In this document: piece by piece, positions 1 through 8,399 of the stretch
Layout of the letters: each line of letters starts with the position of its first letter
Numbering within the stretch: the first letter of the stretch is position 1
Source: Streptococcus bovimastitidis
Lineage (GTDB): Bacteria > Bacillota > Bacilli > Lactobacillales > Streptococcaceae
NCBI RefSeq assembly: GCF_001885095.1
Contig: NZ_LZDD01000001.1
Coordinates: 1 to 64,000 of the forward strand
Direction of reading: 5' to 3'
Length of the DNA: 64,000 nt
Notes under the pieces: model-generated
Told to the model about the DNA's origin: nothing
Database searches by the model: none
The model's input: the letters and a program-made list of their open reading frames with translations, nothing else
Made by a program: the position numbers and the translations under genes

Positions 1-32
1 ACGGCGTGGGGGTTCAAGTCCCTTAACCCGCA
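1..32 (+). tRNA. tRNA-Leu, 3' end only (cut by window edge)
   Basis: This is the T-arm and acceptor 3' half of a tRNA running off the left edge. The T-arm (GGTTCAAGTCC core) and an acceptor strand ending AACCCGCA are visible. The GC-rich stretch before the T-arm fits the 3' side of a long variable arm. The pattern matches streptococcal tRNA-Leu as I remember it. The anticodon lies outside the window, so the isotype is inferred. Confidence 0.7.
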
Positions 33-42
33 TAAAACTTTA

Positions 43-115
43 GCCGGCTTAGCTCAGTTGGTAGAGCATCTGATTTGTAATCAGAGGGTCGCGTGTTCAA
101 ATCATGTAGCCGGCA
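43..115 (+). tRNA. tRNA-Thr (anticodon TGT)
   Basis: The full cloverleaf can be drawn. The 7-bp acceptor pairs GCCGGCT with AGCCGGC and the discriminator is A. The anticodon stem TCTGA/TCAGA encloses loop TTTGTAA, with TGT at positions 34-36. The T-arm is complete. CCA is not encoded. It lies 10 nt after the partial tRNA-Leu and 38 nt before tRNA-Ile, so the cluster is probably one transcript. Confidence 0.95.
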
Positions 116-153
116 TTGTTTTTATAAACAATATATTTTCCAAGCGTAAGCTT

Positions 154-227
<74 letters not shown>

Positions 228-237
228 TTATAACTTT

Positions 238-309
238 GGTCCGTTGGTCAAGGGGTTAAGACACCGCCTTTTCACGGCGGTAACACGGGTTCGAATCCCG
301 TACGGACTA
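238..309 (+). tRNA. tRNA-Glu (anticodon TTC)
   Basis: A 72-nt tRNA. The acceptor GGTCCGT pairs with ACGGACT through a first G-U pair. The anticodon stem CCGCC/GGCGG encloses a loop with TTC. The T-arm ACGGG-TTCGAAT-CCCGT is perfect. It is the last gene of the cluster, and a strong terminator begins 5 nt after it. Confidence 0.95.
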
Positions 310-314
310 TCGTT

Positions 315-340
315 AACTCTTCATTATGAAGAGTTTTTTT
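315..340 (+). terminator. Rho-independent terminator of the tRNA cluster
   Basis: An 8-bp stem, AACTCTTC paired with GAAGAGTT, is followed by a run of T residues. It lies directly after tRNA-Glu and ends the tRNA transcript. Confidence 0.85.
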
Positions 341-361
341 ATTTTATTTTTTGAGACATTT

Positions 362-400
362 AAAAGACCTCAGAATGATAGGCTCATTAGAGGTCTTTTT
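362..400. terminator. Hairpin between convergent transcripts
   Basis: AAAAGACCTC pairs with GAGGTCTTTT across an 18-nt loop. The stem is followed by T residues on the plus strand and an A/T-rich flank on the minus strand. It sits at the 3' end of the minus-strand gene ending at 408 and probably terminates that transcript, possibly in both directions. Confidence 0.6.
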
Positions 401-407
401 ATCTTAG

Positions 408-722
408 TTAATGTAACTCATGATTTAAGAGGATGGTTTCAATCCCAGCATTATCCACTGCATAAACATATTTGGGTAAGAATGGGTCATAAGGATAGTC
501 ATAATCAAAAACAATAAGTGTTTCATTTTTCTTATCATGGTATTCGATGGATAGCTTGCGCTTATCATTTCGAATCAGTTTGAAAAGTAAGATATTTTCG
601 AGTGGGAAGACACCTCTCAAGTTTTCGTCGATAATTTGCCAGAAAGTGTCAATAATTTCAGGTGCAATCGAAGTAGCAACTCCAAAACTTGCATAGCGTT
701 CTTTTGTATTTTGAAAAGCCAT
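408..722 (-). CDS. DUF960 family protein
   Basis: This encodes a 104-residue cytosolic protein that I recognise as DUF960, a small conserved family in streptococci with no assigned function. The start MAFQNTKERYASFG at 722 is preceded by an AAGGA Shine-Dalgarno about 7 nt upstream. A longer open frame to 776 adds residues but has no ribosome site and is rejected. The protein has many acidic and aromatic residues in its C-terminal half (FDYDYPYDPF) and no signal peptide or membrane segment. It lies 59 nt downstream of the Ntdp gene on the same strand and is probably cotranscribed with it. Function cannot be inferred from sequence. Confidence 0.8.
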   Translation of the reverse strand: MAFQNTKERYASFGVATSIAPEIIDTFWQIIDENLRGVFPLENILLFKLIRNDKRKLSIEYHDKKNETLIVFDYDYPYDPFLPKYVYAVDNAGIETILLNHELH

Positions 723-781
723 AGGGTTATCCTTTCTAAGCGATAAGCAAAGCACTCCAAAAAGAGGAGTGCTCAACTTTA

Positions 782-1315
782 TTAACGATTCTTCAGTTCA
801 AGATAACGTTTGTACCAAATTTTGATATAGGCTTTTGAAAAAGGCCCTTTCTCCTGATTAATCCAATCAACTAAAACCTTAACATTTTCTTTTAAGATAT
901 AATCAATATCAGCAGAGTAACACATTTTTTCTTTGTGCATCTCATATTCGTCTACATCTAATAATCTTTTTTCACCATCTGCAAATACTTTAACATCTAG
1001 ATCATAATCAATATACTTAAGAGCCTCCCCATCAAGAACATAAGGACTAGCTAGGTTACAATAATATGAAACACCATTGTCTCTAATCATGGCAATAATA
1101 TTGAACCAGTATTTTTTATGAAAGTAAACAACTGCAGGTTCCCGAGTCACCCAGCGTCTACCATCACTTTCAGTAACAAGCGTATGATCATTCACTCCGA
1201 TAATAGCATTTTCAGTTGTCTTTAGTACCATAGTATCCCGCCAAGTGCGGTGTAAACTACCATCATGCTTATAACTTTGAATTGTAATAAAGTCGCCTTC
1301 TTTAGGTAATTTCAT
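782..1315 (-). CDS. ntdp: Nucleoside tri-/diphosphate phosphatase Ntdp (DUF402)
   Basis: This 177-residue protein has the usual Ntdp length and spans the whole DUF402 fold. Family members hydrolyse nucleoside tri- and diphosphates in the cytosol with a divalent metal, and the S. aureus homologue influences virulence. Supporting segments are the basic N-terminal [12 protein letters not shown] and the acidic [14 protein letters not shown] with LLDVDEYE, which resemble the metal-binding beta-barrel residues of the family. It follows recX on the minus strand after an 80-nt gap and precedes the DUF960 gene. The family call is solid; the physiological substrate is not readable from sequence. Confidence 0.85.
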   Translation of the reverse strand: MKLPKEGDFITIQSYKHDGSLHRTWRDTMVLKTTENAIIGVNDHTLVTESDGRRWVTREPAVVYFHKKYWFNIIAMIRDNGVSYYCNLASPYVLDGEALKYIDYDLDVKVFADGEKRLLDVDEYEMHKEKMCYSADIDYILKENVKVLVDWINQEKGPFSKAYIKIWYKRYLELKNR

Positions 1316-1395
1316 GCCTTACCAACTTTCTACAATTAAACTTATCTGATATATTTTAACACAAAAAAAAAATAAAATCACTCATTTTGAGTGAC

Positions 1396-2172
1396 TTATA
1401 AGTATTCGCGCAAAGCACGGTTAATGGCATCAGGATCAAAGCCTTTCCGATAGAGAGCTGCAAAAAGTTTTTGCTGTAATTGGTAACCGTCATAGCGCTT
1501 GCTAAATTTGCGGTGCTGCTTATCAAGTTCCTTTTCTAGAAGCGCATCACTATCTTCCTGATCAAGCTCAAAATGGAGGCTTCCCACAACAGCCTTGGCA
1601 GTGTCATAGGAGAAACCTTTAGTAAGAATTGACTTCGTAATTTTATCCTTCAAAGCTTTTTCCGGCAGACGACCCTGATAGTTATCTAAGAACTTTTGGC
1701 CAAGCTTTACAGCTAGAGGGAAATAATCAAATTGATCAATGACCTGATCAATTAACCCCGTGCTAATCCCCTTCTGCATTAATTTCTGCCTTAAAACCTG
1801 TGGTCCTTTATCACCGGATAAAGCATTTTGCCGTAAAAAGGACTCCACATATTTGGCATCATTAATCCAATTATTATCTTCTAAATCTTTAAGAATAGGG
1901 GCAATAGAAGCTTCATCAATATCATTCTTTAAGAGATAATCGCGAACCTGTTTCTTCGTACGTACCTGAAAAGAGATGAAATAAAGAGCAAGATTTTTAC
2001 CATACGAAAATTGGGCAAATTCCCTAATTTCAGCTAATTCATCAGCACTTAATTCCTTATCTTTTGACAGCATGTATTTAACGATGGTATCTTCGGTAAC
2101 ATACAGTCTTTCAGAGTCATCAATTTCCAATAAATAAAGACGTTTCTTCTTTTCGATTTTGCTTATTTTCAT
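1396..2172 (-). CDS. recX: Regulatory protein RecX
   Basis: A 258-residue RecX, the usual length in streptococci. RecX binds RecA filaments and RecA protein and limits recombinase and co-protease activity. It shows the tandem three-helix repeats typical of the family, including VRDYLLKNDID, LKDLEDNNWINDAKYVESFLR and LRQKLMQKGI. The start MKISKIEKKK at 2172 was chosen over an ATG three codons upstream because of family length. A TATAAT element lies only about 8-13 nt upstream of that start and no Shine-Dalgarno is visible, so the mRNA may be leaderless or nearly so. The gene is divergent from rlmD, an arrangement I recall as common in streptococci. Confidence 0.93.
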   Translation of the reverse strand: MKISKIEKKKRLYLLEIDDSERLYVTEDTIVKYMLSKDKELSADELAEIREFAQFSYGKNLALYFISFQVRTKKQVRDYLLKNDIDEASIAPILKDLEDNNWINDAKYVESFLRQNALSGDKGPQVLRQKLMQKGISTGLIDQVIDQFDYFPLAVKLGQKFLDNYQGRLPEKALKDKITKSILTKGFSYDTAKAVVGSLHFELDQEDSDALLEKELDKQHRKFSKRYDGYQLQQKLFAALYRKGFDPDAINRALREYL

Positions 2173-2263
2173 ACTAATCATTATAACAAATTAATGGTAA
2201 AATAGATGGGAAGAGAAAATTGTAATCGATAGAAATTTCTAAGAAAACGTGAAAAGGGACAAG

Positions 2264-3619
2264 ATGCCATACATTAAAGAGAAACAACGAATTAAACTAA
2301 AAATCAAGCGCATGGGCATTAACGGTGAGGGTATTGGCTATTATCAGAAAACCTTAGTTTTTGTCACAGGCGCCTTGACCGGTGAGGAGGTTCTCTGCCA
2401 AATTACAGCCGTAAAACCGCGCTTTATGACAGCAAGATTAGTGACTATTCTCAAGGCTTCAAAAGATCGTGTTGCCCCTAAATGTCCTATTTATGAAGAA
2501 TGTGGTGGCTGTCAGATAATGCACTTAGCCTATCCCAAACAATTGGATTACAAAGAGGATATAATCCAACAAAGTCTGAAAAAGTTTAAACCGGCAGGAT
2601 ATGAATCTTATCAAGTGAGAAAAACCATTGGCATGGATCACCCTTGGCATTATCGTGCCAAACTGCAATTTCAAACACGAGCCTTTGGTGGAAAAGTCCA
2701 TGCAGGCTTATTTGCTGAGGGTAGTCACCGCTTGGTAACGATTGATGACTGTATGGTTCAAGACAAGACAACACAAACCATTCTCAATGATATTGTAAAA
2801 TTATTAGATCGGCATAAATTGCCAATTTACAATGAACGTAAAATTGCTGGTTTACGAACTGTCATGATTAGACGGGGTCAAAGTAGTGGTCAAGTCCAAT
2901 TGATTTTTGTAAGTAGTTGTGAGCTCCGACTTGCCCCAATGATCACAAATTTAGTCAGCATGCATCAAGATATCAAGTCAATTGCAATCAATATTAATAA
3001 AAGTAAAAGTAGTCAGATTTATGGCGAGGAAACAGAAATCATCTGGGGCAAAGAAAGCATTGAAGAAGAAGTTTTGGATTCCCAATTTGCCCTTTCCCCA
3101 AGAGCCTTTTACCAGCTCAATCCCCAACAAACGCAAGTACTATATGCCCAAGTTGTCAAAGCCTTAGATGTCTCTGAAGAGGACCATATCATAGACGCCT
3201 ATTGTGGTGTGGGAACCATTGGTTTTGCTTATGCCAAACAGGTCAAGAGTTTACGAGGAATGGATATCATCCCAGAAGCCATAGCTGATGCTAAAAGCAA
3301 TGCTGAACAATTAGGATTTACCAATACCTATTATGAAACAGGCAAAGCTGAAGACCTGATTCCCAAATGGTATCAAGAAGGCTATCGTGCAGATGCCATC
3401 ATTGTCGATCCACCACGAACTGGATTGGATGAAAAATTACTAAAAACCATCTTAACTTATAAACCAGCAAAAATGGTTTATGTCTCTTGTAACACCTCAA
3501 CCTTAGCAAGAGACCTGGTTCAATTAGCAAAAGTTTATCAAGTAGAGTATATCCAGTCGGTGGATATGTTTCCGCACACTTCCCGTACTGAGGCTGTTGT
3601 TAAGTTACTCCGCAAGTAG
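2264..3619 (+). CDS. rlmD: 23S rRNA (uracil-C5)-methyltransferase RlmD/RumA type
   Basis: This SAM-dependent enzyme makes 5-methyluridine in 23S rRNA (U1939 in E. coli numbering; the Gram-positive paralogue RlmCD also uses U747). Domains in order are an N-terminal TRAM RNA-binding domain (about residues 5-60), an Fe-S cluster cysteine motif [10 protein letters not shown] (first cysteine near residue 74), and a Rossmann methyltransferase with [10 protein letters not shown] for SAM binding. The catalytic Cys409 lies in [14 protein letters not shown]. The start at 2264 has AAAGGGA just upstream; an in-frame GTG 15 nt earlier would overlap that site. A streptococcus usually carries two paralogues of this family, so which uridine it modifies is uncertain. 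Confidence 0.92.
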   Translation: MPYIKEKQRIKLKIKRMGINGEGIGYYQKTLVFVTGALTGEEVLCQITAVKPRFMTARLVTILKASKDRVAPKCPIYEECGGCQIMHLAYPKQLDYKEDIIQQSLKKFKPAGYESYQVRKTIGMDHPWHYRAKLQFQTRAFGGKVHAGLFAEGSHRLVTIDDCMVQDKTTQTILNDIVKLLDRHKLPIYNERKIAGLRTVMIRRGQSSGQVQLIFVSSCELRLAPMITNLVSMHQDIKSIAININKSKSSQIYGEETEIIWGKESIEEEVLDSQFALSPRAFYQLNPQQTQVLYAQVVKALDVSEEDHIIDAYCGVGTIGFAYAKQVKSLRGMDIIPEAIADAKSNAEQLGFTNTYYETGKAEDLIPKWYQEGYRADAIIVDPPRTGLDEKLLKTILTYKPAKMVYVSCNTSTLARDLVQLAKVYQVEYIQSVDMFPHTSRTEAVVKLLRK

Positions 3620-3715
3620 TGCTTCTATCAAAGTCATGTTATGTTTGGAAATATATAAAAAAAGTATATATATTAGTAGTTATTTTATAATAGCCACATA
3701 AAAATTAAGGACAAA

Positions 3716-3841
3716 ATGAACAATTTTAAGACAAAAGCACAATTGTGCTTTTTCTTTTTATATTTTAAGAATAAATATTCTTATAAGGACATAAAAAAAG
3801 ATTTTATAGTATTTTTAGAGGATACGAAAAAATATATATAA
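3716..3841 (+). CDS. Possible 41-residue peptide in AT-rich intergenic region
   Basis: The 499-nt gap 3620-4118 is very AT-rich. An ATG at 3716 has AAGGA about 5 nt upstream and a TATAAT at 3686-3691. It opens a 41-codon frame beginning MNNFKTKAQLC, rich in Lys, Phe and Tyr. A hairpin with a T-rich tail (3733-3758) lies inside the frame, so the region may instead be a short untranslated RNA ending there. I recognise no family. The rest of the gap shows only AT-rich sequence up to the cre and promoter at 4025. Confidence 0.2.
   Translation: MNNFKTKAQLCFFFLYFKNKYSYKDIKKDFIVFLEDTKKYI
3733..3758 (+). terminator. Rho-independent terminator downstream of rlmD
   Basis: AAAAGCAC pairs with GTGCTTTT around a 4-nt AATT loop, followed by TTCTTTTT. 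It is the first credible terminator after rlmD and probably ends that transcript or a short RNA starting near 3698. Confidence 0.6.
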
Positions 3842-4024
3842 AAGGGGCTTCTTTTGAATAAATACAAAAAAATTATAGGATAGTTATTATAATTATCAAT
3901 TTTAAACTTTATTATAAAAAATTATAAAATATTCGATTTTGACTAATTATTTTGCAACTAAATAGTATGTGAATAAAATTAAAATAATTACAATAATTCT
4001 ATTTTTTTGAATACTCCAAAGACT

Positions 4025-4063
4025 TTGAAAGCGGTTGCAAACTGATATTCCTTGTGATAAAAT
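4025..4063 (+). promoter_or_regulatory. cre box overlapping the -35 of the carboxypeptidase promoter
   Basis: Positions 4025-4039 match the CcpA operator consensus WTGNAANCGNWNNCW at every defined base. The box overlaps a -35 TTGCAA (4035-4040), which is 17 nt from a -10 TAAAAT (4058-4063) in an extended TGTGA context. A cre in this position normally gives repression in rich sugar, so expression of the downstream surface carboxypeptidase is expected to rise when glucose is low. Confidence 0.75.
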
Positions 4064-4118
4064 GAGGGCGAAATAAAGAAATAAATGAGTAAAAAAACTC
4101 TAATTTAGGAGGTCTGTC

Positions 4119-7100
4119 ATGGCTAAATTGCATACTAGTCATTCCACTTACGCTGATAGAGTTATTAAAGGATTATCAGCTTCTTGCTTACTTCTTGCTA
4201 CACTTGCTTTAGCACAACAAGCTCAAGCAGAAGATGTTGCAGCCGTAGCACCAACTGCACCAGCAACAGCTCAAACTGTAGCTGCTCCAACAACTACAAC
4301 AACTGCTGCCCCTGTTGTTGAAGCACCAACTCCAGCAACAACTACAGACGCTAGCGTTACTGCACCTGTTGCTCCAGTAACAACTGATGCTACAACACCG
4401 GCTCCAACAACTGACCCAACAACAGCTGCCCCTGCACCGGCTGTTACTGCAGTAACACCTAAAGCAACTGCTACACCTACAGTTAAAGCAGAGCCAAGTC
4501 AAACTGTTTATATGGATGTTACAAATAAAGTGAACATCTCTGCTCCAACAACAAGCCCAATGAAATGGACTATTCCAAAATTACCAACTAATCTTTATGA
4601 TATGAAAACAGGTACATTTACTGGAGCACCTTCTTACACTGTAACAGAAACAAAAACAGCAACTGGGACAGATTATCAAATCGAAATCGTACCATTATTT
4701 GGCCCTGACCTCAGTTTACGTTGGCCAAACAATATCAGAAGAACTTACCGTGACTATATGGGAACTTATACCCTTCAAGGAGTGAGTCAAGATGGTTTAA
4801 CAGTTATTACAAAAGAATTAATTCTTCGACCTTACGAAGACTATCAAACACATGAAGAACTCCTAAATACACTAGATGACGTTGCAGCAAACCATGCTAC
4901 TGACCGTTTAGTTAAAGTAGAAACAATTGGTCAGAGTGCATTGGGCAACGATATTAAAATGGGGATTGTTGCTAAAGATCAAGCAAGCCTTGATAATTAT
5001 CTTAATAATACAACCCCATCAATGTTACTAAATCCTGACCAAGCTTTAAAACTTTTGGCTCAAGGTCAATTTGATTATAAATTACCGATTCTCATCAATA
5101 ATACCCATGCTGATGAACAACCTGGTATTGATATTGTTAGGGGATTATTTGAAGCTTTCTCAAGACAAACTGTGATTGACTATCAAACTGTTGACGCTAA
5201 CAATACTCCAATGACAGTAACATTGGATATTCCAAAATTATTGGAAAAAGTTATCCTACTCTTTGATTTTACTGAAAATCCAGATGGAGATATCGCAAAT
5301 ACACGCGCTTTGGACAATGGACTTGATCCTAACCGTGATACAGGTTATCAAACCAATCCAGAAACACGTGCTATTGTTGAGCAAATCAACAAATGGAACC
5401 CAATTGCTATCTTTGATGTTCACGGATTTGTAAAAGAATTCTTGATTGAACCATGTACGCCTCCACATGATCCTAACTTTGAATATGATCTCTTTAAGGA
5501 TAATCTAGTTGCTGGCGCACAAGCCATGGGTAATGCTGGAATCACTAACTCACAATATGACAGCTACATCATACCAATGTTCGACTATGGGTCAGGATGG
5601 GATGATTCCTTCTCAGGCTACACAGCTGTTTATGGTTTATATCAAGGAATTTTAGGACATACCATCGAAGTACCTGGAACAAACCAAGAGTCCTATAAAG
5701 CAGGCTACTATGCAGTATTAGCAGGGATTAATTATGATTTAGAAAATAGTGACCAGTTAATGAAGAAACGTTTGGAATTCTATTCTCGTGGTATTCATAA
5801 AGCTGAAGTAGAGGCTGCCGCTAACGAATTAGTCACTGTTGATGGTTCTGTTAAAGGAAGACCAACAAATGGGAACCCAACTTTCTTCCCAGATTATTAT
5901 GTCATTCCAATGACACTTTCTACAGAAAGTGATACAGACCAAGCCTTTAAGATGATTGATTACTTCCGTCGTAATGGTGTCATTCTTAACCAATTAACAC
6001 AAGACGTAGCAGGCTACAAAGCTGGTGATTTAGTCATTGACATGGCACAAGCTAAGAGAGGATATGCCAACCACGTCCTTTACCAAGGAGCTAATGAGTC
6101 AGAATGGCCAGCAATGTATGCTGAATTAGTAATGAATTTCCCAGCAATGCGTGGTTTCAAAGCTGATGCTATCTATCAAGAAAGTCTTTTTGCAGGAAAA
6201 CTTGGTAACGTAACCTTAACAAGCGCACCTCGTACAGCAACAACCGACAAACAATACTATATTGTATCAAATAACTCTCTGGCTGCAGTCCAAGCCGTTA
6301 ATGCAGCTCTTAAAGCAGGCAAAAATGTTTATTTAACTGACGATGGTTATGTAATGGATAAAGCAACATATGAAAGTGTTATTGCTACCTATCCACTCTA
6401 TGCTAAACCAACATGTATGGTGCCAGTTGGACAAACCCTTAAAGCAATGAATGTTTATGCACCTGGTAATCCAAATGCTTCACTTGGCTTTAATTCACCG
6501 GCTGAAGTCAGTCTTGCCTTAGCACAAATGGGCTTTAATGTTGTTGATTCAGCAGACCAAGCAGATGTTATTGTACTTGATAATGACGAATTTGATGCAA
6601 GTATTCTTGGTAAAAAACCAATTATCGTACTTGGCGGAGTTGCCATGGCTAAACTTGAAAGTCTAGGTGTACTTCCCGGTTTCGATGCAGCTATGACAAA
6701 TGAAGATGAAGGTTATAGCTACGAAGGCTTAATGAAGATTGACCTTGATACTAATAGCCCTTACACAAGTGGATATGGTTCTGATGCACTCTACTATGCA
6801 AACTCTGGTTCTTGGATTCAAGGAATTCCAGCAGGATTTATGAGTTTAGCAAATATCGAGGCAAGTGACTTCTATGTATCAGGTTGGTGGCCACAACATG
6901 AAGGACTAGCAAATAAAACAGTTGCTGTCAGTGGTATCTTCCAAGGACAACCAATGTTCATCTTTGCTGGAAATCCAGTTAACAAAACACATACAATTAA
7001 CTTCTACCGTTGGGTAAGTAACGCTATCTTCGGTACAAACTTAACTGAATTTGTAGAAGGTGATTGCCATAAACCTGCAACTGACAACAACACAGTTGTA

Positions 7101-7307
7101 ACAGTAAATCACAATGGACAACAAGTTCAAGTTTACCAACAAGTTGCTTACGGACAAGAAGCTCCAGCTGCTGAAAAAGCTGGCTTACCTGAACTTGCTG
7201 ACGGAAACAGCAGCATGAAAGAAAGCCAAATCTTCTGGATTACTGGCCTCCTCGTTGCAAGTGGCGGACTCTTCGCAGCATTAAAACGTCGTGAAGAAGA
7301 AGAATAA
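4119..7307 (+). CDS. Cell-wall-anchored M14 zinc carboxypeptidase
   Basis: This encodes a 1062-residue secreted protein. A signal peptide (about residues 1-38, ending AQAED) is followed by a low-complexity Ala/Thr/Pro linker (about 40-125) and an M14 metallocarboxypeptidase domain. Zinc ligands are His330 and Glu333 in HADE and His435 in DVHG; the likely catalytic Glu517 lies in HTIEV. A long C-terminal extension ends in LPELADG (from residue 1023), a hydrophobic segment and KRREEEE. That tail has no canonical LPXTG but fits LPXXXD, which I recall being reported for sortase A substrates of S. uberis, including a zinc carboxypeptidase. A GGAGG site precedes the ATG. It is monocistronic, with a cre-controlled promoter and its own terminator. 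Substrate unknown. Confidence 0.9.
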   Translation: MAKLHTSHSTYADRVIKGLSASCLLLATLALAQQAQAEDVAAVAPTAPATAQTVAAPTTTTTAAPVVEAPTPATTTDASVTAPVAPVTTDATTPAPTTDPTTAAPAPAVTAVTPKATATPTVKAEPSQTVYMDVTNKVNISAPTTSPMKWTIPKLPTNLYDMKTGTFTGAPSYTVTETKTATGTDYQIEIVPLFGPDLSLRWPNNIRRTYRDYMGTYTLQGVSQDGLTVITKELILRPYEDYQTHEELLNTLDDVAANHATDRLVKVETIGQSALGNDIKMGIVAKDQASLDNYLNNTTPSMLLNPDQALKLLAQGQFDYKLPILINNTHADEQPGIDIVRGLFEAFSRQTVIDYQTVDANNTPMTVTLDIPKLLEKVILLFDFTENPDGDIANTRALDNGLDPNRDTGYQTNPETRAIVEQINKWNPIAIFDVHGFVKEFLIEPCTPPHDPNFEYDLFKDNLVAGAQAMGNAGITNSQYDSYIIPMFDYGSGWDDSFSGYTAVYGLYQGILGHTIEVPGTNQESYKAGYYAVLAGINYDLENSDQLMKKRLEFYSRGIHKAEVEAAANELVTVDGSVKGRPTNGNPTFFPDYYVIPMTLSTESDTDQAFKMIDYFRRNGVILNQLTQDVAGYKAGDLVIDMAQAKRGYANHVLYQGANESEWPAMYAELVMNFPAMRGFKADAIYQESLFAGKLGNVTLTSAPRTATTDKQYYIVSNNSLAAVQAVNAALKAGKNVYLTDDGYVMDKATYESVIATYPLYAKPTCMVPVGQTLKAMNVYAPGNPNASLGFNSPAEVSLALAQMGFNVVDSADQADVIVLDNDEFDASILGKKPIIVLGGVAMAKLESLGVLPGFDAAMTNEDEGYSYEGLMKIDLDTNSPYTSGYGSDALYYANSGSWIQGIPAGFMSLANIEASDFYVSGWWPQHEGLANKTVAVSGIFQGQPMFIFAGNPVNKTHTINFYRWVSNAIFGTNLTEFVEGDCHKPATDNNTVVTVNHNGQQVQVYQQVAYGQEAPAAEKAGLPELADGNSSMKESQIFWITGLLVASGGLFAALKRREEEE

Positions 7308-7336
7308 GATATCAAAAAAATCTGATAAGACGCAGT

Positions 7337-7366
7337 AAGAAGCTAAGGGAAACCTTAGCTTCTTTT
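7337..7366 (+). terminator. Rho-independent terminator of the carboxypeptidase gene
   Basis: A 12-bp stem, AAGAAGCTAAGG paired with CCTTAGCTTCTT, has a 4-nt loop and a short T tail. It lies 30 nt after the stop codon. Confidence 0.85.
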
Positions 7367-7445
7367 GCTGTGAAAAATCAGACCTATTCCTTCTCAAGTA
7401 GAATTCTTAAGTCATGCTCTTTTTAGACGGGATTATTATCTATTT

Positions 7446-7456
7446 TCTGCTATAAT
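7446..7456 (+). promoter_or_regulatory. Extended -10 promoter of the amidohydrolase gene
   Basis: TGCTATAAT (TG-N-TATAAT) lies 28-38 nt upstream of the chosen ATG at 7485. An earlier in-frame ATG at 7455 sits inside this -10 element and cannot be the start of a transcript made from it. Confidence 0.6.
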
Positions 7457-7484
7457 GGAGAAAATATGCGAAAAGAGAGCTCTT

Positions 7485-8399
7485 ATGGAAAAAATTGATG
7501 TCTTTGCCCATGTCTTATTACCCCAATTTAAAGATGCTATCTTAAAAATAGCCCCTAGTATCCCTGAAAAAATGCCTTTTGTCCAACACCCTTTATTAGC
7601 TAACATGGAAGCTCGACGTCAAGCAGCACAAGACCATGTTAAGCAAGTTCTGTCATATGTCAATACCAATCCAGAAGATTATTTAGAAGCGGAGCAAGCA
7701 GCAATGATGGTTCAATCGGCCAATCAAGAGTTGCTGGATTTAGTAGCAGCTAACCAAGATATCTTTTATGGAGCGGTCCTCATGTTGCCCATGAATAACA
7801 TTCCGGCTTGTTTAAAGATTATTGAAAGCTTTGCTAATCAGAAATATGCCTTAGGCTTTCAGATTTTTACCAGGCAATTAGGTAAATCAATAGCTGACCC
7901 AACATTTGCTCCAGTTATTGAGTCTTGTGCCCAAAAGGCTATTCCCTTATGGCTCCATCCGGTTTTTGATGAACGCAAACCCGATAACAACATCATTTTC
8001 TCTTGGGAATATGAACAAACACAGGCCATGTTACAGCTAGTTCAAGCTGGCTATTTTCAAAAATACCCAGACCTAAAAATCATCGTCCATCATGCAGGTG
8101 CCATGGCCCCTTATTTTGCCGGACGCATTAATCATATCCTGGCACCAGAACTAGCCCAAGACTTCCGTAAATTCTATGTGGATACTGCCCTTTTGGGCAA
8201 TAGCAAAGCTCTAGAGCTAGCCATTGATTATTTCGGACATGATCATGTCCTCTTTGGGACAGACGCACCATTAGGCATTGCCCCAGCTGGCGCAACAAAG
8301 GAAATTATCCAAGCTATTACCCAGATGAAACTGCCAGAATCAGCAACAGCAGACATTTTCCAAAAGAATTTCTTAAGACTAATAGGGAGAAAAGAATGA
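7485..8399 (+). CDS. Amidohydrolase-2 (ACMSD-like) family protein
   Basis: This 304-residue cytosolic enzyme belongs to the metal-dependent amidohydrolase-2 group, whose members decarboxylate or hydrolyse cyclic acids and lactones. Visible family motifs are a modified N-terminal metal site (DVFAHVL instead of the usual HxH), PLWLHPVFDE, the IIVHHAGAMAPYF strand and the C-terminal FGTDAPLG aspartate. The loss of one N-terminal histidine is seen in some ACMSD-like members and may alter metal use. The start at 7485 has a purine-rich site upstream; the longer frame begins within the promoter. Its stop overlaps the next ATG (ATGA), so it is translationally coupled to the ABM-domain protein. Substrate unknown. 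Confidence 0.8.
   Translation: MEKIDVFAHVLLPQFKDAILKIAPSIPEKMPFVQHPLLANMEARRQAAQDHVKQVLSYVNTNPEDYLEAEQAAMMVQSANQELLDLVAANQDIFYGAVLMLPMNNIPACLKIIESFANQKYALGFQIFTRQLGKSIADPTFAPVIESCAQKAIPLWLHPVFDERKPDNNIIFSWEYEQTQAMLQLVQAGYFQKYPDLKIIVHHAGAMAPYFAGRINHILAPELAQDFRKFYVDTALLGNSKALELAIDYFGHDHVLFGTDAPLGIAPAGATKEIIQAITQMKLPESATADIFQKNFLRLIGRKE

Noticed and set aside
4209..4502. Cys/Ser/Trp-rich open frame on the minus strand
   Set aside because: It is the antisense shadow of the Ala/Thr/Pro repeat linker of the carboxypeptidase; its composition follows directly from that repeat.
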